NCBI RefSeq assembly: GCF_900605495.1
Contig: NZ_LR027603.1
Location: forward strand, 186,001-250,000
Direction of reading: 5' to 3'
From: Bacilliculturomica massiliensis
GTDB taxonomy: Bacteria > Bacillota > Clostridia > Peptostreptococcales > Anaerovoracaceae
DNA length: 64,000 bases
Part shown: positions 35,272-42,760 of the stretch, in pieces
How the letters are laid out: each line of letters opens with the position of its first letter
Numbering within the stretch: the stretch's first letter is position 1
The notes under the pieces: model-generated
What the model was told of the DNA's origin: nothing
The model's database searches: none
What the model saw: the letters and a program-made list of their open reading frames with translations, nothing else
Made by a program: the position numbers and the translations under genes

Positions 35272-35788
35272 CTGCAGAAAAGTTTCCTTCGGAACCTTGT
35301 TCGCGCTTATTGTTTCGTCAATATCCCTTGGCGATGTTTCCTTCGCAATGCAGATGATCGTCCATCAAAACATCAGTGGATCCATTTTTTCTTTTTGCCC
35401 TCTATTTACACTCAAAATAGAAAAAAACAGAGGATATAGCAGGCATTTCAATCGTTTGTCTTGTCGATTTATGTCGCTTTTTTCTTTTTGAACGCGAATT
35501 TGTGGTAAAAGCGAAAAATAATTTCCATATTTTTATAAAAAAGATCACTCATTCCATTTTCTTTTCGTTTTTGTGCTGCTTTTGCCGGCAAAAAGAAAAA
35601 ATCCAGGAAACGACCCACTCATTTTCCTTTTGGGCCGTCCGCGTCCGCCGGCTCACCCATCTCTCTGCTTTCAGGAGTTGTCCGGCCGCGCATCAGAATA
35701 GTTACCGGCATTGGTCTCCGTGTGTCTCCGTGTTTTTCAGTGTTTTTATACAGGAACCATAGAGCTTCACAATATCATCTTTACAGAA

Positions 35789-35848
35789 AAGAAGGTTCCT
35801 TCGGAAATATAATTGCCGCCGAGGGCTCACGCTTATCTTCGCCACATT
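35789..35848 (+). repeat. Intergenic repeat, partial degenerate copy
   Basis: GGTTCCTTCGGAAATATAAT followed by GCCGCCGAGGGCTC and CGCTTATCTTCGCC resembles the left half of copies 1 and 2, but the right half is missing or diverged. Confidence 0.5.
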
Positions 35849-35856
35849 TCCTGCAT

Positions 35857-35956
35857 AATAAAAAAGTTTCCTTCGAAAACTTATTCGCCCGTCGGGCTCG
35901 CTTTCACAAGGTAAACTTTTTTGAACCATACGGAAATATCAGCGAACGATATTTCC
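35857..35956 (+). repeat. Intergenic repeat, copy 2
   Basis: This copy matches copy 1 over GGGCTCGCTTTCACAAGG and GAACCATACGGAAATATCAG. It can fold: AAAAAAGTTT pairs with AAACTTTTTT around a GCCC-GTC-GGGC stem, and GGAAATATC (35932-35940) pairs with GATATTTCC (35948-35956). It lies next to the terminator of the ECF gene. Confidence 0.75.
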
Positions 35957-35964
35957 TATATTAT

Positions 35965-36004
35965 GAAAAAACTGTCCCGCCGGCGGACCGGAGCGGGACA
36001 GTTT
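35965..36004 (-). terminator. Terminator of the ECF S-component gene
   Basis: AAACTGTCCCGC (35969-35980) pairs perfectly with GCGGGACAGTTT (35993-36004). On the minus strand the stem is followed by a run of T. It lies just beyond the end of the minus-strand S-component gene. Confidence 0.85.
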
Positions 36005-36020
36005 CTCATTTCGTCTTTTT

Positions 36021-36560
36021 CTATATCTTATAGGTGAAGTATCTTCCGGCGGAGGTCTTCTCCAACGCCGCTGCGATGACGGAGGCAAGCGCCACCCCCA
36101 CCGCGCCCTGGAGCAGGTTCCAGGGAACGCCGATGATCGGAGCGGCCCAGTTTCCGTAGATCACGCCCTCCGCCGCATAGTAGCCGCAGACCATCCAGAT
36201 CACGGCGACGGTCATGCCCGCGGTGCTGCGGATCTTCCCCACCGTCTCCTCCTGTCCCCGAAGAAAAAGTCCCACGATGACAGCCATGCACGCTTTGATC
36301 ACCAGAGTCCAGGGCGCCCACACCGCCGATCCCAGCAGCAGATCCGCAAGCCCGGCGCCCACGCCGCCGGCAAAGGCCGCGTATTTCCAGCCCAGGATCA
36401 GGATGCTGAGAAAGATGATCCCGTCTCCCAGGTTGATATATCCTGTGGTCCCCGGAATGGGGATAGGCAGGACCATGGTGGCCACCGTCACCAACGCGGT
36501 CATCAGTCCTGTCATTACCAGCTTTTTCGTCTGATCCATTTCGCTCTCTCTCTGATACAT
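36021..36560 (-). CDS. ECF transporter S component (vitamin uptake, possibly vitamin B6)
   Basis: The 179-residue product has about five to six hydrophobic helices and the ECF S-component pattern KLVMTGLMTALVTVATMVLPIPIP...GYINLGDGIIFLSILILG...AGVGAGLADLL, close to the group that includes pyridoxine and hydroxymethylpyrimidine transporters. It is divergent from a MocR/PdxR-type regulator, a context known for the PdxU vitamin B6 transporter; that assignment is an inference. ATG at 36560 follows GGGGAG. The shared EcfAAT energizing module is not in this window. Confidence 0.82.
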   Translation of the reverse strand: MYQRESEMDQTKKLVMTGLMTALVTVATMVLPIPIPGTTGYINLGDGIIFLSILILGWKYAAFAGGVGAGLADLLLGSAVWAPWTLVIKACMAVIVGLFLRGQEETVGKIRSTAGMTVAVIWMVCGYYAAEGVIYGNWAAPIIGVPWNLLQGAVGVALASVIAAALEKTSAGRYFTYKI

Positions 36561-36692
36561 ATCGAATCTCCCCTTTTTCAGCTTGCCTTATCTATCCCGC
36601 ACATGAGACGGCCCGCAGGCCGCGGACATTTTACTCATGGAGCGGTTGCGTCCACCCCTGTTCTATATTATAATAACCCCAAAGTGTTATTC

Positions 36693-36722
36693 TTTAAATA
36701 CTCACTTTTGATTATTTAAGTA
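36693..36722. promoter_or_regulatory. Direct-repeat operator, probable MocR/PdxR site
   Basis: TTTAAATA (36693-36700) and TTTAAGTA (36715-36722) are direct repeats with start points 22 bp apart, two helical turns, in the shared region between the divergent S-component and mocR genes. Direct-repeat operators with such spacing are typical of MocR regulators. The second repeat falls inside the mocR promoter spacer. Confidence 0.55.
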
Positions 36723-36736
36723 TATACAGTTATAGA
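36708..36736 (+). promoter_or_regulatory. Promoter of the mocR-type regulator gene
   Basis: TTGATT (36708-36713) and TATAGA (36731-36736) with a 17-bp spacer precede the start by 12 bp. On the other strand a good -10 (TATAAT, plus-strand ATTATA near 36667-36672) but poor -35 serves the S-component gene, consistent with activator dependence. Confidence 0.6.
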
Positions 36737-36748
36737 AAGGACACGGTT

Positions 36749-38191
36749 ATGGACACCATTTCCCCCATATTGAACGACAGTCTGAGCACCCCCCTGTACC
36801 TGCAGTTGTATGGGTATATCCGCAACGCCATTCTCGCCGGCGATATTCTGCCCGGGGAGAAACTGCCCTCCCTGCGTAAGGCTGCCAGAGATCTGCATCT
36901 GAGCGTCACCACCGTGGAACAGGCCTACGCCCAGCTGACGGTGGAGGGCTACATCAGCAGCCGGCCCCAGTCCGGTTACTACGCCAGCAGCATACCTCAG
37001 GAAAAGCGTCGGGATTCGGAAAAGGGCAGGGGGATCGGCGACATGCCGCTGAATCCGCTGGAGATCGACAAGAACAGCTTATCGTATTTGGACGATGCGA
37101 CATTAAAGTCTTCCTATTACGATCCGGCCTGCTTCGATTTTGGCAAGTGGAAAAAGTGCATGAACCGCGTTCTCAGCGATTATACGGATTTTCTTCTCAT
37201 CGAGGGAGATCCCCAGGGCGAGGCCCCTCTTCGCTATGAAATATCCAAATACATCTATCAGGCCCGCGGCGTGCGCTGCGTGCCGGATCAGATCGTCATC
37301 GGCGCCGGCACGCAGCAGCTCACCGGCCTGCTCTGCACCCTTCTATCCCGCCTGGGCATCGAGTACGCCGCTTTCGAGGAGCCGGGCTATCTTCCCGTGC
37401 GCGAAGCCTTTCTGGACAGAGGTTTCAAAACCACGGCTGTCCCCCTGGACCGGGACGGTATCCTGATCGGAAAACTGCCGGCCAACATACGCTCCGTGGC
37501 CTACATAAGTCCCTCCAATCAGTTTCCCACCGGCGCCGTCATGCCCGTGGCCCGCTGTTACGAACTTCTTTCCTGGGCAAAGGAAAACGACAGCATCATC
37601 ATAGAGGACGATTACAACAGCGAACTGCGTTATCTGGGAAAAGCCGCCCCCTCCCTGCAGGGGATGGACGACAACCGCCGGGTGGTCTATCTGGGGTCTT
37701 TTTCCTCCACCCTCTTTCCCTCCATAAAGATCAGCTACATGGTTCTGCCCCTTCCGCTCATGGAACTGTTTTCCGGGATGCTCCCGGTCTACACTCAGAC
37801 CTGTTCCCGCACGGAGCAGCTGACGCTGGCCCTCTATATGGAGAAAGGTCTGTATCAGACCAATATCAAAAAGCTACGCAACCTCTACGCGCAGAAAATG
37901 CAGCTGGCCGCCGCCTGTCTACGGAGGGAGCTGGCGGACAGGGCCGCCGTGCTGGGAGCCAGCTCCGGTCTGCACATGCTGCTTTCCGTAGAGCTGCCGG
38001 AGGGGATGACCGCAAAGGAGCTGTGCGAGGCAGGAAAACGCCTGAAGCTGCCGCTGAGCCCCGTAACGCCGTCTCCCCAGGGCTCTCCGGCTCTTCTGAT
38101 CTTTTATTACACCCGTATCCCAGCGGCCCGCATCGAAAAAGCCGTGGGCGATTTCGCCAATCTGCTTCTCAGCGGTCAGCAGATGTGGTAA
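36749..38191 (+). CDS. MocR/PdxR-type regulator (GntR domain fused to an aminotransferase-like domain)
   Basis: Residues about 10-80 form a GntR winged helix (PLYLQLYGYIRNAILAGDI...LPSLRKAARDLHLSVTTVEQAY...GYISSRPQSGYY). Residues about 110-475 form a class I aminotransferase-like domain with EDDYNSELRY (D287 and Y289 for PLP). At the position of the Schiff-base lysine in the usual GTFSK motif, this protein reads YLGSFSSTLFPSIKISY: serine 320 replaces lysine, and lysine 327 stands where an arginine is usual. It may bind PLP non-covalently or sense another ligand. It is divergent from an S-component gene. The stop codon lies inside the first palindrome of a tandem repeat. Confidence 0.9.
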   Translation: MDTISPILNDSLSTPLYLQLYGYIRNAILAGDILPGEKLPSLRKAARDLHLSVTTVEQAYAQLTVEGYISSRPQSGYYASSIPQEKRRDSEKGRGIGDMPLNPLEIDKNSLSYLDDATLKSSYYDPACFDFGKWKKCMNRVLSDYTDFLLIEGDPQGEAPLRYEISKYIYQARGVRCVPDQIVIGAGTQQLTGLLCTLLSRLGIEYAAFEEPGYLPVREAFLDRGFKTTAVPLDRDGILIGKLPANIRSVAYISPSNQFPTGAVMPVARCYELLSWAKENDSIIIEDDYNSELRYLGKAAPSLQGMDDNRRVVYLGSFSSTLFPSIKISYMVLPLPLMELFSGMLPVYTQTCSRTEQLTLALYMEKGLYQTNIKKLRNLYAQKMQLAAACLRRELADRAAVLGASSGLHMLLSVELPEGMTAKELCEAGKRLKLPLSPVTPSPQGSPALLIFYYTRIPAARIEKAVGDFANLLLSGQQMW

Positions 38192-38398
38192 AATAGCCGT
38201 AGGTCGGCTATTTTACGGATTCTGTGCGCGGCTAACGCCATGCGCGGATTTTCCCATGATGGCCTGCGGCCAGTCATGGTAAAATAGCCGTAGGTCGGCT
38301 ATTTTACGGATTCTGTGCGCGGCCGACGCCATGCGCGGATTTTCCCATGATGGCCTGCGGCCAGTCATGGTAAAATAGCCGTACGCCGGCTATTTTAC
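38187..38398. repeat. 91-bp tandem repeat, 2.3 copies, with perfect palindromes
   Basis: Units begin at 38187, 38278 and 38369 (last one partial). Each starts with GTAAAATAGCCG, a 5-nt loop and CGGCTATTTTAC, a perfect 12-bp inverted repeat; full units also hold a GTGCGCGG/ATGCGCGG segment and an imperfect CATGATGGCC...GGCCAGTCATG palindrome. Units 1 and 2 are nearly identical. The first palindrome contains the TAA stop of the upstream regulator gene. Possible roles are a multi-hairpin transcription end, a REP-like element, or a variable-number repeat. Confidence 0.9.
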
Positions 38399-38466
38399 AA
38401 ACAGTCGGAGAACCAATGCAAAAATGACGGGCGCATGCCGCCCGCCCGATCCTCAGGAGGAATAAA

Positions 38467-39384
38467 ATGAAAAGAAAACTGGCCATCATACTGGCGGCGG
38501 TCATGCTGCTCAGCCTTGCACCTGTCTCGGCGTTGGCGGCCCCAAAGGTCACCGTCACCATGAACGGCGCCGCTGTCGCCTTTCCCGATGGACAACCATA
38601 TGTAGATAAAAACGACCGGACGCTGGTCCCCATCTCTCCCATCGCGCAGGCTATGGGAATGAGCTACAATTGGAACGACAGCACAAAGGTAGCCACCTTC
38701 ACCAAAGATTATACGGCGGACTCATCCCCCCTCACAGAGCTGGCCAATGAGACCCATTCCGCCAATTATTTTCTCGGAAGAGAGACCGTCGCCTTCACCA
38801 TCGGAAGCAGGAACGTGATCTATACGGCTTACTACTTCGACCTGGGCGACACGGCGAAGGCCGCGCCCGTGGCGGAGAAGACATACACCAAAACCATCGT
38901 CATGGACACCACCTCCGTACTGCAGAACCACCGGACCTACGCGCCGGTCAAATATCTTGCGGAGACCCTTGGCTATACCGTGCTGTGGCAGGGAAGCACC
39001 AACACCGTGGCCATCCATGCCAATCCCACGGACAACGCTCTGATGAGAGTGGAGCTTGTGGGCGGAAGCGGCGATCACCTGTCTTTCGCCGTCTTCAAAG
39101 GCCGTCTCTTCGACGCCGCCAGTGTTGACACCATCAAATACAATAGTTCAAAGATTGGAACGGACACCTGCGCCTATCAGAACTACACGGATAAAGAGAT
39201 CGCGTCCATCAAAGCCGCCTATGGCGACGATTATCTGACCGGAACCAGGATCACGGAGAAGTTTATCTCCGGCAGAACGGAGACCGTTGAACTCTATCTC
39301 AATGTGGTCTACAAAACCGGACTCACGGTTCCCCAAAAGTACACGATAGAGTACACGTATTCCGGCGGCAGCAGTTCGCTCTAG
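38467..39384 (+). CDS. Secreted protein with two copper-amine-oxidase N-terminal-like domains
   Basis: The 305-residue product has a signal peptide (MKRKLAIILAAVMLLSLAPVSALA, cut after ALA). Two copies of the stalk domain often called copper amine oxidase N follow: VTMNGAAVAFPDGQPYVDKNDRTLVPISPIAQAMG and, near residues 130-185, TSVLQNHRTYAPVKYLAETLG. These domains are common in clostridial surface proteins and have no amine oxidase activity alone. The C-terminal third is unassigned. It has no cell-wall anchor motif. AGGAGG lies 6 nt before the ATG. It is a single gene between a repeat array and a terminator. Confidence 0.85.
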   Translation: MKRKLAIILAAVMLLSLAPVSALAAPKVTVTMNGAAVAFPDGQPYVDKNDRTLVPISPIAQAMGMSYNWNDSTKVATFTKDYTADSSPLTELANETHSANYFLGRETVAFTIGSRNVIYTAYYFDLGDTAKAAPVAEKTYTKTIVMDTTSVLQNHRTYAPVKYLAETLGYTVLWQGSTNTVAIHANPTDNALMRVELVGGSGDHLSFAVFKGRLFDAASVDTIKYNSSKIGTDTCAYQNYTDKEIASIKAAYGDDYLTGTRITEKFISGRTETVELYLNVVYKTGLTVPQKYTIEYTYSGGSSSL

Positions 39385-39409
39385 AGGGTCTGACGGTCCA
39401 AAAAGTTTA

Positions 39410-39461
39410 AAACGGGACTTCGAAGTCGTTTCTCGACGCGGAAGTCCCGTTTCTTTTTCTT
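39410..39461. terminator. Bidirectional terminator between convergent genes
   Basis: AAACGGGACTTC (39410-39421) pairs with GAAGTCCCGTTT (39441-39452) and is followed by CTTTTTCTTTT on the plus strand. It separates the secreted-protein gene from the convergent HD-domain gene that ends at 39470. Confidence 0.85.
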
Positions 39462-39469
39462 TTCTCCGA

Positions 39470-40039
39470 TCAGATCCCCATCTCCGGGTTCAGACTCTTC
39501 ATGGCCGCAAGGGTGCGCTCGATCAGCTGGTCCATGTCCCATCCAAGCATTTCCGCGCCCTGGGTGATGATGTCTCTGGAACAGCCCGCAGCGAACCGCT
39601 TATCCTTGAACTTCTTCTTCACCGACTTGGCTTCCATGTCGTCCACGCTCTTTGACGGCCGCATGAGCGCCGCCGCGCCGATCAGTCCGGTGAGCTCGTC
39701 CGTGGCGAACAGGACCTTCTCCATCACATCTTTGGGCTCCATATCCACCCCCGTACATCCCCAGCCGTGGCTGCAGGTAGAGTAGATGATCCCCGGGTCC
39801 AGATCCAGCTCCTTCATCAGCTCCTGCTGTTTTACACAGTGCTCCTCCGGATACTGCTCAAAATCCAGATCGTGGAGCATGCCCACGACTCTCCAGTAAT
39901 CCACCCTCTCCGGATCCAGCTCCTTCGCAAAATATCCCATGACGCCCGACACGATCTCGCCATGCTTCAGGTGAAATTCATCCTCGTTAAATTTTTTCAG
40001 CATCTCCCGCGCTTCGTCCACCGACGGTACATAACTCAT
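39470..40039 (-). CDS. HD-domain protein, putative phosphohydrolase
   Basis: The 189-residue protein has the metal-binding HD pattern: a histidine in FHLKHGEIVSG, the HD dyad in VVGMLHDLDFEQYPEEHC, a later histidine in STCSHGWGC and an aspartate in VLFATDELTGL. This composition matches a small family of uncharacterised HD hydrolases of anaerobes. The start at 40039 follows GGGAGGC; an upstream ATG lacks a ribosome site. Substrate unknown. Confidence 0.85.
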   Translation of the reverse strand: MSYVPSVDEAREMLKKFNEDEFHLKHGEIVSGVMGYFAKELDPERVDYWRVVGMLHDLDFEQYPEEHCVKQQELMKELDLDPGIIYSTCSHGWGCTGVDMEPKDVMEKVLFATDELTGLIGAAALMRPSKSVDDMEAKSVKKKFKDKRFAAGCSRDIITQGAEMLGWDMDQLIERTLAAMKSLNPEMGI

Positions 40040-40170
40040 AACTCTCAAGCCTCCCATTTTCGTATTTCTCAGTGATCCATTCTTCCGGTACGGCGGAAGG
40101 CAGTATCATATCTTAAACAATATAGTACCATAGTCGTTCCCTGAATCCAAGTGTTCCGCCGGAAGTTGCC

Positions 40171-41526
40171 TCATCTGCTTTTCAATTCCCGCCGGACGAT
40201 CCAGAGCATCGTCCCATAACAGGCCAGTCCGCCTACAAAATTCGATACGGGCTCGGCCATGAATACACCGCGCACGCCCAGTCCCCCGACTCGGGGCAGA
40301 AGCAGCGTAAGGGGCACTACGATAAAGGTCTTGCGCAGCAGGGAAAAGAAGGTCGCCTGCTTTGATTTTCCCAGCGCCAGAAAGGTGGACTGCCCCGCAA
40401 ACTGCAGCGCCATCATGAAAAATCCAAAGAAGTACAGATGGAGCAGCGGCACCGCCGTCTCCACCAGCGCCCCATCACCGCTGAACATGCGGATGAAGAG
40501 CCGCGGGAAGAAAAAGACCAGCGCCCAGGCGGCCAGCGAATAGATCACCGCGGCCGCGGTGATAAAACGGATGGATCGTTTGATCCGATCCATGCGGCCC
40601 GCTCCGTAGTCGAAGCTGATCACCGGCGTGGCCCCGTTGGTAAATCCCAAAACAGGCATGGTCAATATCTCTCTCACCGTGTTGACCACCGTCATAACGC
40701 CCACGTAGAGATCTCCGCCGAAGGCCTGCAGCGTCGCGTTGCAAGCGATCTGGACCAAGCCGTTGTTCGCCTGCATGACAAAGCCGGAAAATCCCAGGGC
40801 CGCGATCCGCAGGACTCTTCTCCCCTGCGGTCTCAGGGTCTGCCGTTTGAGACGAAGCATGGCTTTCGGACTGGTCAGAAAACGCATGATCCACAGACAG
40901 GAAAGCATCTGGGACAGCACCGTGGCCAGGGCCGCTCCCTTTACCCCCATGCCCAGCGCAAAGATAAAGACAGGATCCAGCACAATATTTGCCGCCGCTC
41001 CCAGCGTCACCGTCATCATGGCCGCTCTGCCAAAACCCTGGCTGTTCAGAAAACCGTTCATCCCCAGATTGATCATCACAAGGACCGTTCCGCAGAGATA
41101 GATGAGAATATAGTCCCTGGCAAAGGGGTAAGTGGCGTCGCTGGCGCCAAACCAGTAAAGCAGCGTGCGGTGCATGGCGATGCCCAGCCCCGTCAGCACG
41201 ATTCCGGTGCCCAAAAGCATGGTAAAGGCGTTTCCCATGATCCGCTCCGCTTCCTCCTCGTTTCCTTTCCCCAGCTCGATCGAACAGAGGGGACCTCCCC
41301 CTGAGCCAAAGAGGCTGGCGAAGGCCGACACGATGGTGATGATGGGAAAGCAGAGTCCCAGCCCCGTCAGCGCCATGGCCCCCGCGTCCCCGATGCGCCC
41401 GATATACATCCGGTCCACCACATTGTAAAGCAGATTGATCAGCTGGGCGGCCATCATGGGCAACGCCAGACTCCATATATTCCGGTAGACCGATCCCTGC
41501 AGGAAATCCGTTTTCTGTTCCTTCAT
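40171..41526 (-). CDS. MATE-family multidrug/Na+ antiporter
   Basis: The 451-residue membrane protein has about twelve helices in two homologous halves with the MATE features LALPMMAAQLINLLYNVVDRMYIGRIGDAGAMALTG and GFTNGATPVISFDYGAGR. It probably exports cationic drugs or metabolites using an ion gradient. It is a single gene starting behind GGAGGTTGC. No regulator adjoins it. Confidence 0.92.
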   Translation of the reverse strand: MKEQKTDFLQGSVYRNIWSLALPMMAAQLINLLYNVVDRMYIGRIGDAGAMALTGLGLCFPIITIVSAFASLFGSGGGPLCSIELGKGNEEEAERIMGNAFTMLLGTGIVLTGLGIAMHRTLLYWFGASDATYPFARDYILIYLCGTVLVMINLGMNGFLNSQGFGRAAMMTVTLGAAANIVLDPVFIFALGMGVKGAALATVLSQMLSCLWIMRFLTSPKAMLRLKRQTLRPQGRRVLRIAALGFSGFVMQANNGLVQIACNATLQAFGGDLYVGVMTVVNTVREILTMPVLGFTNGATPVISFDYGAGRMDRIKRSIRFITAAAVIYSLAAWALVFFFPRLFIRMFSGDGALVETAVPLLHLYFFGFFMMALQFAGQSTFLALGKSKQATFFSLLRKTFIVVPLTLLLPRVGGLGVRGVFMAEPVSNFVGGLACYGTMLWIVRRELKSR

Positions 41527-41580
41527 TGCAACCTCCTTTCGATTTTTATTGATATACCATTATGCCACAGATCCTGCCAT

Positions 41581-41650
41581 TCGAGTAGGGGGAATTTGAT
41601 CCGCCGCTCACCACCGTACATGCCCTTCGGTATACGGCGCTTCAACATAA
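41581..41650 (-). mobile_element. Possible degenerate 3' end of a group II intron (domains V-VI)
   Basis: Read on the minus strand, GAAGCGCCGTATACCGAAG, GTACGGTGGTGAG and, about 25 nt later, CCCCCTACTCGA resemble the conserved tail of bacterial group II introns: the domain V stem with GAA loop, a short domain VI, and the CTACTC-type 3' end. No reverse transcriptase gene is nearby, and the domain V loop region looks mutated, so this would be a fragment. The assignment rests on recognition of the tail only. Confidence 0.5.
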
Positions 41651-41715
41651 CTTCAAAACATGACGTTCCGAGTAATCATCATTTCACCGCAGAACACGGA
41701 CATGCCCGTTATACC

Positions 41716-41746
41716 AAAAAAGCTGCCTTCCGGTGAGGAAGGCAGC
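41716..41746 (-). terminator. Terminator of the ribose operon
   Basis: GCTGCCTTCC (41722-41731) and GGAAGGCAGC (41737-41746) form a perfect 10-bp stem with a 5-nt loop. On the minus strand it is followed by six T. It lies 20 bp beyond the rbsB stop. Confidence 0.9.
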
Positions 41747-41765
41747 CTTTTAAATGATATACGCT

Positions 41766-42689
41766 TTACTCGGAATCTTTGGTGACCAGCTGGAGATCAA
41801 CTGGGATGCTTGCGTCAACAGTCTCGCCGTTGATTACCTTAACAGCCGCTTCAACGCCCTTCGCACCGATTTCCTTCGGCAGCTGCTGTACGGTTGCGGC
41901 CATGTCCCCCGCTTTTACGGCGGCAAGAGCGTCGTCCGTGGCGTCAAATCCCACCACTATGATGTCTCTGCCGGAAGCCTTGATGGCTTCCACCGCGCCC
42001 AGAGCCATTTCGTCGTTGTGGGCAAACACGGCATTGATCTCAGGCTGCGCCTGAAGAATGTTCTCCATTACGGACAGTCCCTGAGCCCTGTCGAAGTTGG
42101 CGGTCTGTCTGGCAACCACTTCGATGTCGGTTCCCTCTAAGGCTTTGTTGAAGCCCTCGCCTCTGTCTCTGGCCGCGGAAGCGCCCGGAATGCCTTCCAG
42201 CTCCACGACCTTACCTTTTCCGCCCAGCAGATCTACAATGTACTTGCCTGCCATCTCGCCGCCGGCAACGTTGTCAGAGGCGATGTGGGCCACGACCTCG
42301 CCGGAATTGGCGGCGCGGTCCAGGGTAATGACGGGAATGTTCGCGTCGTTGGCCGACGCCACGGCGCTTCCCACCGCATCGGAATCAGTGGGATTGATCA
42401 TGATGAGATCCACCTTCTGGGTGATCAGATCTTCTACATTAGACATTTCGGTGGCTGAATCGTCCTGAGAGTCTAAGACCACCAGGGTGGCTCCCAGCTC
42501 GTCGGCTTTGGCCTGGGCCCCGTCTCTCAGATCGACGAAGAAGGGATTGTTCAGAGTAGATACGACCAGTCCGATGGTCGCCCCGCCCTCTTCACCGCCG
42601 CCGTTTCCGCTGTCGCCGCCCGAATTACCGCAGGCGGCCATGGCGAAGATCAGAGCGCCGGCCAGTAAAACTGCAAGTATTTTTTTCAT
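41766..42689 (-). CDS. rbsB: Ribose ABC transporter substrate-binding lipoprotein
   Basis: The 307-residue product has a lipoprotein signal peptide (MKKILAVLLAGALIFAMAACG, lipobox AMAAC) and a Gly/Ser/acid-rich spacer. A type I periplasmic-binding domain of the RbsB group follows (IGLVVSTLNNPFFVDLRDGAQ, DLIMINPTDSDAVGSAV, PVITLDRAANSGEVVAHIASDN, AVFAHNDEMALGA). It captures the sugar outside the membrane. It is the last gene of the rbs operon, with a terminator just beyond. Confidence 0.94.
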   Translation of the reverse strand: MKKILAVLLAGALIFAMAACGNSGGDSGNGGGEEGGATIGLVVSTLNNPFFVDLRDGAQAKADELGATLVVLDSQDDSATEMSNVEDLITQKVDLIMINPTDSDAVGSAVASANDANIPVITLDRAANSGEVVAHIASDNVAGGEMAGKYIVDLLGGKGKVVELEGIPGASAARDRGEGFNKALEGTDIEVVARQTANFDRAQGLSVMENILQAQPEINAVFAHNDEMALGAVEAIKASGRDIIVVGFDATDDALAAVKAGDMAATVQQLPKEIGAKGVEAAVKVINGETVDASIPVDLQLVTKDSE

Positions 42690-42760
42690 GTTCTTCTCCT
42701 CCTCTTTTCGGGCCCTTACGGGTCCAACTGCTCTATCTTAATTCAATATGAATTAAAATC

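Larger units (their letters stand above)
35117..36010. other. Gene-free AT-rich stretch with degenerate repeats
   Basis: About 900 bp after the exporter hold no convincing gene: open frames are short and have no plausible ribosome sites or family motifs. The DNA contains at least two longer copies and one partial copy of a hairpin-rich repeat (listed separately) and poly-T/poly-A-rich tracts. It looks like decayed or non-coding DNA at the edge of an acquired island. Confidence 0.6.

Noticed and set aside
35502-35762. Short open frames in the AT-rich region after the ABC exporter (for example 35067-35357, 35502-35762, 35722-36033)
   Set aside because: They lack ribosome sites and motifs, run through hairpin repeats, and are rich in Phe/Leu/Ser as expected of non-coding AT-rich DNA.
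38187-38398. A CRISPR array
   Set aside because: The 91-bp units are contiguous and nearly identical throughout, with no unique spacers and no cas genes nearby.
38467-39384. A functional copper amine oxidase
   Set aside because: Only the small N-terminal stalk-type domains are present; there is no catalytic domain with the topaquinone tyrosine motif or copper histidines.
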